From the NCBI GenBank assembly GCA_018660465.1, contig JABJKH010000084.1, forward strand, positions 1-64,000: a DNA stretch of 64,000 bases, written 5' to 3'. The notes beneath the pieces are model-generated. The model saw nothing but the letters and a program-made list of their open reading frames with translations. It did no database searches and was not told where the DNA came from. Shown here piece by piece: positions 58,941-64,000 of this stretch. This DNA comes from Rhodospirillaceae bacterium (GTDB lineage Bacteria; Pseudomonadota; Alphaproteobacteria; Rhodospirillales; JABJKH01). How positions within the stretch are numbered: the stretch's first letter is position 1; each line of letters starts with the position of its first letter. Made by a program: the position numbers and the translations under genes.

Positions 58941-60158
58941 ATGTCGCTCAAGAAACTCCGCACGAAGCGGGATAATCAACAATGGATTTTAGACTTAGCC
59001 CTTAACATGCGCGGTCGGGTGCAGAACTTTGAACGGGATGATTTAGAAACCCCAACCCGTGCCCACAACTATCGTATGTTGCCCAAGCAATGGCGCAAAA
59101 AAGGTGAACATGATGAGGCTTTGGGAAAACAAGCCCAGGCCCAAGGCTTTACCGCCACTGCCTGTGCGCACTACGGTCACGCCATCGAAGCCTACCGCAT
59201 GGCCCAGCATCCAGTGTTTTATGACGACAACCCGGTAAAACTATATCTCTACGGCAAACTGAACGAGATGGTCGACCGCCAAATCGAAGTTGCGCCCTAC
59301 CCCGTTGAGCGGGTCGAAGTGCCGTTCGATGACGGCAAGACGATATCCTGCCTGATGCATTGGTTGCCTGGAAAACCCAAAGCTCCTTGCGTAATTTACG
59401 TTCCCGGCATGGACCAGTCCAAGGAAGCGTTTCCCAAAGTCATGGGCAACCCCGGCACCACGCGCGGCGTGCATATCCTAACCATGGACGGCCCCGGTCA
59501 GGGTAATTCCAACATGCAAAAAATTCGCGCAGTTGGTGATAATTACGAACGTGCCGGTGCCGCCGTGATCAGCCATCTGGAAGGCCTCGACGAAGTGATT
59601 TCCGATAAGATCGGCATCTATGGCGTGTCCATGGGCAGCTTCTGGTCCATGCGGCTCGGCAGTTATGATCACCGGGCGGCGGCGTTGGCCTCTGGCGTCG
59701 CCTGTTTTAATCCCAACAACACCATCTTCAGCCAATCGTCACCGCGGTTTAAACAACAGTTCATGTACATGGCGGGCATGGATGATGAAGACGAGTTCGA
59801 TGAAATGGCGGCGAAGATGACCGTCAAAGGCTACGCCGACAAAGTCGAATGCCCGACGTTATTGGTTACCGGCGAATTTGATCCCCTGTGTCCGCTGGAA
59901 GACGCGGTGGAGGTTTTTGGTGACCTGACCTGTGATCGCGAAATGTGGGTGATCGAAGATCAGTTCCATCCGCTTTGGGGCATTCCTAACTTAGGCAAAT
60001 TAGATTGCCACCAATACATCATCGATTGGCTCAGCCGGGTATTATTGGAAGGTAAGACCAACAAAGACCGGGTCGCCTACGTTGAAGCCGGTGGAGATGG
60101 ACCATTCGGCGACTGCGAATGGACGCCGCCAGTGGGGCCTGGTCAAGCGTACTTCTAG
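58941..60158 (+). CDS. Alpha/beta hydrolase (FrsA/DHPON hydrolase-like)
   Basis: A 405-residue serine hydrolase, distantly paralogous to the one near 33.5 kb. A helical N-terminal part (about 1-110) precedes the fold. Nucleophile Ser lies in IYGVSMGSFWSM, the acid in TGEFDPLCPL and the His in EDQFHPLWG; MDGPGQGNSNMQ is the shared DGPGQG motif. The usual role is C-C or ester hydrolysis. AGGAAGGA precedes the ATG. The C-terminal 40 residues (KTNKDRVAYVEAGGDGPFGD) are an extension. Confidence 0.87.
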   Translation: MSLKKLRTKRDNQQWILDLALNMRGRVQNFERDDLETPTRAHNYRMLPKQWRKKGEHDEALGKQAQAQGFTATACAHYGHAIEAYRMAQHPVFYDDNPVKLYLYGKLNEMVDRQIEVAPYPVERVEVPFDDGKTISCLMHWLPGKPKAPCVIYVPGMDQSKEAFPKVMGNPGTTRGVHILTMDGPGQGNSNMQKIRAVGDNYERAGAAVISHLEGLDEVISDKIGIYGVSMGSFWSMRLGSYDHRAAALASGVACFNPNNTIFSQSSPRFKQQFMYMAGMDDEDEFDEMAAKMTVKGYADKVECPTLLVTGEFDPLCPLEDAVEVFGDLTCDREMWVIEDQFHPLWGIPNLGKLDCHQYIIDWLSRVLLEGKTNKDRVAYVEAGGDGPFGDCEWTPPVGPGQAYF

Positions 60159-60170
60159 GCCACCCACTCA

Positions 60171-60275
60171 GCGTGGTTCGAGACGCGCGTTATACGCGCT
60201 CCTCACCATGAAGAAAATTTAAATGCACCTCTCTCTTCATCCTGAGGAGCGCTCACTTGAGCGCGTCTCGAAGGG
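60171..60275. repeat. Four-way-junction palindromic intergenic element, copy D
   Basis: This is the most divergent copy: the left arm reads TTCGAGAC and CTCACCATGAA, the right TTCATCCTGAGGAG and GTCTCGAAGGG. Side hairpins are GCGCG-TTATA-CGCGC (60185-60199) and GCGCTCA-CT-TGAGCGC. It fills the gap between convergent genes and its right arm touches the stop codon of the minus-strand MDR gene. Confidence 0.88.
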
Positions 60276-61259
60276 CTAGCCGATATCCAGAACCACGTTG
60301 CCCATGTGAGCGGCTTTTTCGACCGCTTCATGGGCAGCAACTACATCATCCAGCCCATACCGTTCCGCGATGGTCGTGGTCAGCGCGCCTTCGGCCAGCA
60401 TCGCGTTCAATTCGGCGACCCCTTCATCTCGTTCTTGATCGGTAATTTCATAGACGATGAACCATTTGAGCGTCGCCCCCTTGCGGATGAAAGCCATGCC
60501 AGGGACTTCCGCCATCGGTGCCGTCGTTCCATAAATCACCACTGATCCCCGTTCTGCCAAGACCTCACCATAGGTCTTACCGTTGGCGGCTAGATTGACT
60601 TCGATAATCAGGTCGGCCCCTTTACCATCCGTCTTACTAAGAAGCTGCTGGACGAAATCATCGTCTTTGTAATTCAACGCCTCGTCTGCCCCTGCCGCCA
60701 AGGCATAGTCAGCTTTTTCTGGGGAACTGACGGTGGTCAGGACTTTAGCCCCATTCCGCTTTGCAACTTGAATTGCGTGGTGAGCGACGGCCCCGGCCCC
60801 GCCTTGGACGAGAACGTTCTTGCCTGTCACATCCCCCATCATGGTCACCGCCCGCCAAGCGGTCAGGAAAGGGATACCGAAACAGGCGGCCTCGGCGATG
60901 TCCGCACCATCCGGCAGATCAATCACAAATTTCTGCGGCAACACGATGTATTCCGCTGCCGTTCCCAGTGCCCGACCGTATTGCCCATTCATGACCCAGG
61001 CTCGGCGGCCCACGCGATCCGCGCCAACGCCCTCACCAACCGCATCGATTACGCCCGCGCCATCGCTGTGGGGAATGATAAAGGGAAAAGGCATGCCGCC
61101 GCCACGGCCATTTAGACGCGCCTTGGTGTCAGACGGGTTAACACCTGAGACCTGCATTCGTAGGCGGATTTCTCCGGGCGCTGGCGCAGGTGTTTCCACC
61201 TCTCCCACCGTCAAGACATCAGCAGCAGTTCCCAATTTTTCGTAATATGCAGCGCGCAT
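60276..61259 (-). CDS. NADPH:quinone oxidoreductase-like MDR protein
   Basis: A 327-residue MDR protein. The N-terminal GroES-like domain has VNPSDTKARLNGRGGG and PHSDGAGVIDAVGEGV; the Rossmann domain has VLVQGGAGAVAHHAIQVAKR. No catalytic zinc ligands are present. It resembles, but is not a close copy of, the MDR near 22.5 kb. It is convergent with the hydrolase gene and divergent from the copper chaperone gene. Confidence 0.9.
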   Translation of the reverse strand: MRAAYYEKLGTAADVLTVGEVETPAPAPGEIRLRMQVSGVNPSDTKARLNGRGGGMPFPFIIPHSDGAGVIDAVGEGVGADRVGRRAWVMNGQYGRALGTAAEYIVLPQKFVIDLPDGADIAEAACFGIPFLTAWRAVTMMGDVTGKNVLVQGGAGAVAHHAIQVAKRNGAKVLTTVSSPEKADYALAAGADEALNYKDDDFVQQLLSKTDGKGADLIIEVNLAANGKTYGEVLAERGSVVIYGTTAPMAEVPGMAFIRKGATLKWFIVYEITDQERDEGVAELNAMLAEGALTTTIAERYGLDDVVAAHEAVEKAAHMGNVVLDIG

Positions 61260-61397
61260 GGCAATTTATTCCCTGTTAGAATTTTACTTTCCTCACGGTA
61301 GATTGATAGAGGAACACAGGTCAACCGCAGTGAATTTTATTTACATAGGGATAGATGGGACTAAACTCCCGATCAAATTTAACGTTCGGATAAAATC

Positions 61398-61871
61398 ATG
61401 AAAGTAGTCTTCCTTGCGGCCTTTATTCTATTGCTATCGAGTGCCAATAACGCAACAGCCAGTGAACTGGAAATTTCCAATGCATTTGCCCGCGCCTCAG
61501 CTGGCCCTGCCCGCAATGGTGCCGTTTTCTTGACCGTTAAGAATCACGCCAAACAAGCCGACGTCCTGCTGTCGGCCAAAACGGACGTCGCCAAGAAAGC
61601 TCAACTTCACGGCCATACGATGAAAGACGGCATGATGCACATGAGCCAAGTCAAAGGTGGCATCTCTATTCCTTCTAATGGCATGGCCGAGCTAAAACCG
61701 GGCGGTTATCACGTGATGCTGATGGGGTTGAAGTCACCGCTGAAGAAGGGCGGAAAATTTATGTTAAGGCTGACCTTCAAGAATGCGGGGGAAAAGACCA
61801 TCCACGTCCCAATCCTGGGCGTTGGTGCCAAATCAGCCACGAGTAATGGCCACATGGGGCACAATAAATAA
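61398..61871 (+). CDS. PCu(A)C-type periplasmic copper chaperone
   Basis: A 157-residue periplasmic protein with a signal peptide (residues 1-22, VVFLAAFILLLSSAN core). The copper-binding motif is visible: His and Met in LHGHTMKDGMMHM, then Met in NGMAELKPGG and HxM in YHVMLMGLK. Such proteins carry Cu(I) to the CuA or CuB site of cytochrome oxidase. The tail is His/Met-containing (SNGHMGHNK). No Sco or oxidase gene is in the window. Confidence 0.92.
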   Translation: MKVVFLAAFILLLSSANNATASELEISNAFARASAGPARNGAVFLTVKNHAKQADVLLSAKTDVAKKAQLHGHTMKDGMMHMSQVKGGISIPSNGMAELKPGGYHVMLMGLKSPLKKGGKFMLRLTFKNAGEKTIHVPILGVGAKSATSNGHMGHNK

Positions 61872-61873
61872 AC

Positions 61874-63469
61874 TCACCGATTGGCAGCAATAATCATATC
61901 AGCAGCCTTTTCCGCGATCATGATGACCGGGGCGTTGGTGTTGCCACTGGTCAGGCGCGGCATTACTGAGGCATCAACGACACGCAGCCCCTTGACGCCG
62001 CGGACGCGGAGTTCCGGGTCAACCACGGCCCTGTCATCGATCCCCATCTTACAAGTCCCAACCGGGTGATAAATCGTCGCCCCATTATGAGCTGCGAAGT
62101 CCAATAAGGCTTGGTCGTCCACGACTTCTGCACCCGGAACTGTTTCCGTCACGATAACCGACCGCATGAGATCGGTCGCCATAATTTCCCGTGCGATCTT
62201 CATGCCTGCCACATGGACGGCGCGGTCCGTCGGATGCGTTAAGAAATTTGGCGCAATTTCCGGCGCGTCTTGGTAATTTGGAGAGACAGCGTGAACATGT
62301 CCCCGACTTTCTGGGCGCATCTGACAGGGCCCAATGGTCATCCCGGGGAACCGATCAAACACGCGCTTCTTTGGGTCTTTGAAGGTTGCGTTGGCAATAT
62401 GATATTGGATGTCCGGCTCATCCAAATCCGGGTTGCTTTTGACAAAACCGGCGACCATGCCAGCAGGAACGGTCAGCGCCCCCTTTCGGAACAATAGATA
62501 TTTGAGCACTTCCCCGACAAGAGGTAGACCACGGGTGCGCTGATTCAGGCTGGTAACATTTTTAAGCTGCCAGCAGAGGCGTGAAATATAATGGTCATGA
62601 AGGTTTTCGCCGACACCTGGTAAATCGTTTATTATCTCAACACCGAGTTCCTGGAGCCGGTCACCCTGGCCAATTCCTGACAGTTCCAACAGTTGTGGCG
62701 ACTGCACCGAACCCGCCGCCAATATTACTTCGCATCGCGCTTTTAGCGTCAGCTCTTGGCTGTGTTGTTCATAGATAACCCCAGTCGCTTTCCCATCTTC
62801 GATGAGAACCTTTTTTACAAATGCGCGAGTCTCAATCCGAAGGTTCTGCCGCTGCTTCCGGATCGGATTAATAAATGCGTTCTTCGCACTCCATCGCCGA
62901 CCATTCTTTTGAGTGACCTGATAATGTGAAAATCCAGCTTGCGAAGCGCCGTTATAGTCGTGGTGCGTGGGATAACCGAGTTCCCCACCCGCGTCTATCA
63001 CCCGATTCAGAACCGGATAGCGTTCCCTGTGGTAGGTAACATTCAGCGGGCCGCCGACCCCATGATAGTCATCGTCTCCTTGTTCGCGGTTTTCGGAACG
63101 CTTGAAGTAAGGCAAGACATCTGAATAGGACCAGCCAGTGCATCCTTGTTGCGCCCAGGTATCGTAGTCCCGCGCCTGCCCCCGCACATAGAGCATGCCG
63201 TTAATCGCGCTTGATCCGCCCATCACCTTGCCACGCGGAACGGGAATATTCCGATTGCCCGTGGCTTCGTGTGGCTTGGTTTCAAACAACCAGTTCACGC
63301 TTGGATCGACCATCGTCTTGACATAACCGACAGGGATATGAATCCACGGATTTCGATCCTCGCCGCCCGCCTCTAAAAGACAGACCTGCGATTTGCCATC
63401 GGCACTCAAACGATTGGCAAGAACGCATCCGGCAGACCCCGCACCAATAATGATGTAGTCGAATTCCAT
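61874..63469 (-). CDS. GMC-family FAD-dependent oxidoreductase
   Basis: A 531-residue glucose-methanol-choline oxidoreductase. The FAD-binding motif is DYIIIGAGSAGCVLANRLSA with the acidic residue in LLEAGGED; GGSSAINGMLYVRGQARDYD is GMC signature 1, and GSVQSPQLLELSGIG signature 2. The active-site His is in IYHPVGTCKMG and the Asn/His partner in SGNTNAPVIMIAEKAA. Members oxidise choline, alcohols or long-chain diols. It overlaps the UPF0261 gene by 1 nt (TGATG). Confidence 0.93.
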   Translation of the reverse strand: MEFDYIIIGAGSAGCVLANRLSADGKSQVCLLEAGGEDRNPWIHIPVGYVKTMVDPSVNWLFETKPHEATGNRNIPVPRGKVMGGSSAINGMLYVRGQARDYDTWAQQGCTGWSYSDVLPYFKRSENREQGDDDYHGVGGPLNVTYHRERYPVLNRVIDAGGELGYPTHHDYNGASQAGFSHYQVTQKNGRRWSAKNAFINPIRKQRQNLRIETRAFVKKVLIEDGKATGVIYEQHSQELTLKARCEVILAAGSVQSPQLLELSGIGQGDRLQELGVEIINDLPGVGENLHDHYISRLCWQLKNVTSLNQRTRGLPLVGEVLKYLLFRKGALTVPAGMVAGFVKSNPDLDEPDIQYHIANATFKDPKKRVFDRFPGMTIGPCQMRPESRGHVHAVSPNYQDAPEIAPNFLTHPTDRAVHVAGMKIAREIMATDLMRSVIVTETVPGAEVVDDQALLDFAAHNGATIYHPVGTCKMGIDDRAVVDPELRVRGVKGLRVVDASVMPRLTSGNTNAPVIMIAEKAADMIIAANR

Positions 63470-64000
63470 CAGGCGTCGCTCTTCATCAGCCGTAAAAACT
63501 CATCCACACAGGCATCAGCGAAAGCCGGGTCATTCACATGCAGATCGAATTCATTGATGTCTCCCTGCTTAAGGCTTTCGCGCAAGACTTTAGCAAAAAC
63601 CTCGTCCGTTTCCGGTCGGAACCAGGGACCTGTTTCCTTGCCGTCGATATCGTGGGCGGTGTGGTCTGTGAATTGACAAAAGCCCTGCGTCGGCACCATG
63701 ACCGTAACCGGTCCTTTGGCTTCGTTGAGGCGGCGGGCGATCATTCGGGCAAGCATCGCCATTTCTTCGACGTTGGTGCGCATCAACAAGATTTCGACGT
63801 TGTACTGATAGAATTCCCGGTCGTGGTAGCGTTTGGGCACCTCGCCAACCCACCAGTTGGTCATGTCCAAGGCACCGGGCACCACGACTTGAGGCAGGCC
63901 TGCGGCACCGGCACCGGTCAATCGCTCAGGCCCTGCGCTATAGACGCCGCCAGTTAAAAGATCGGTCAACTCACTGGTGGTAATATCTATTACACCTGCC
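63469..64000 (-). CDS. UPF0261 (Tm-1-like ATP-binding domain) protein, C-terminal part only
   Basis: The frame is open to the window edge, so this is the last ~177 residues of a longer protein (usually about 400). The visible start reads GVIDITTSELTDLLTGG, a Tm-1-like/UPF0261 segment, followed by LPQVVVPGALDMTNWW and GPVTVMVPTQGFCQFTDHTA. The tomato Tm-1 N-terminal domain and bacterial UPF0261 proteins share this fold and bind nucleotide; catalytic roles are mostly unknown. TTG at 63969 is not a real start. It is coupled to the GMC gene. Confidence 0.85.
   Translation of the reverse strand, partial: AGVIDITTSELTDLLTGGVYSAGPERLTGAGAAGLPQVVVPGALDMTNWWVGEVPKRYHDREFYQYNVEILLMRTNVEEMAMLARMIARRLNEAKGPVTVMVPTQGFCQFTDHTAHDIDGKETGPWFRPETDEVFAKVLRESLKQGDINEFDLHVNDPAFADACVDEFLRLMKSDA

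Noticed and set aside
1-64000. tRNA, rRNA, CRISPR arrays, insertion sequences, prophage or integrase genes.
   Set aside because: None could be seen by reading; the only repeats are the four junction elements and short tandem repeats described.

Overview
The window (64 kb, moderate GC, short intergenic gaps, many ATGA overlaps) looks like a chromosomal stretch of a heterotrophic, probably marine alphaproteobacterium, perhaps Rhodospirillales-like. The indications are the number of binding-protein-dependent transporters (TTT, Liv-type ABC, NMT1/SsuABC-type ABC, TRAP), a class GN sortase with its single VIT/vWA target, TauD/TfdA dioxygenases, and palindromic intergenic repeats of a kind familiar from Alphaproteobacteria. 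The taxonomic placement is inference from gene content. No rRNA, tRNA, CRISPR array, transposase or phage gene is visible.

Layout. 1-7.3 kb: the start of a TTT binding protein (runs off the left edge), an IclR regulator, and divergently a six-gene accessory operon (RutE-like nitroreductase, arylsulfotransferase-type propeller, GST, UGT-like glycosyltransferase, LVIVD-repeat protein, ABM monooxygenase). 7.4-13.1 kb: an unknown protein, a small exported peptide, a bacterial partner-switching set (STAS protein, SpoIIE phosphatase, response regulator fused to an RsbW-like ATPase), a Cys-rich unknown, a Gfo/Idh/MocA dehydrogenase and a transglutaminase-like protein. 13.3-21.1 kb: a complete Liv-type ABC transporter split by two Fe(II)/2-oxoglutarate dioxygenases and an isocitrate-lyase/PEP-mutase-family lyase. 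21.3-29.8 kb: a third dioxygenase, a quinone-oxidoreductase-like MDR, two atypical SDRs, an MmgE/PrpD protein, a NodB-family deacetylase, a VOC dioxygenase/YciI/cupin operon and a GST.

29.9-35.3 kb: an NMT1/SsuABC-type transporter with two different permeases and an alpha/beta hydrolase, bounded by a TetR gene. Nearly identical 21-22-nt-arm palindromes overlap promoters before both the ATPase gene and the TetR gene, so this looks like a self-contained regulon. 35.5-40.1 kb: an M24-family protein with an altered metal site and a 2-oxoacid dehydrogenase E1alpha/E1beta/E2 operon without E3. 40.1-44.8 kb: a beta-hydroxyacid dehydrogenase, a metallophosphoesterase, a methyltransferase, a Rieske ferredoxin and two tandem iodothyronine-deiodinase-like proteins with Cys in the active site. 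44.8-48.9 kb: a GntR regulator divergent from a TRAP operon.

48.9-64 kb: fructose-1,6-bisphosphatase, the sortase and its target, an oxaloacetate-decarboxylase-like lyase, a periplasmic MBL-fold hydrolase, an EamA exporter, a rhodanese, two tandem nucleoside-deaminase-like proteins (one with a Tat-like leader), an FMN reductase, an SDR, a second hydrolase, an MDR, a PCu(A)C copper chaperone, a GMC oxidoreductase and the end of a UPF0261 (Tm-1-like) gene that runs off the right edge.

Most striking: the duplicated deiodinase-like pair beside a Rieske protein and methyltransferase; the paired TetR operators; four copies of a roughly 105-150 bp element that can fold as a four-way junction and whose side hairpins co-vary; and two genes whose stop codons lie in the first unit of a short tandem repeat.
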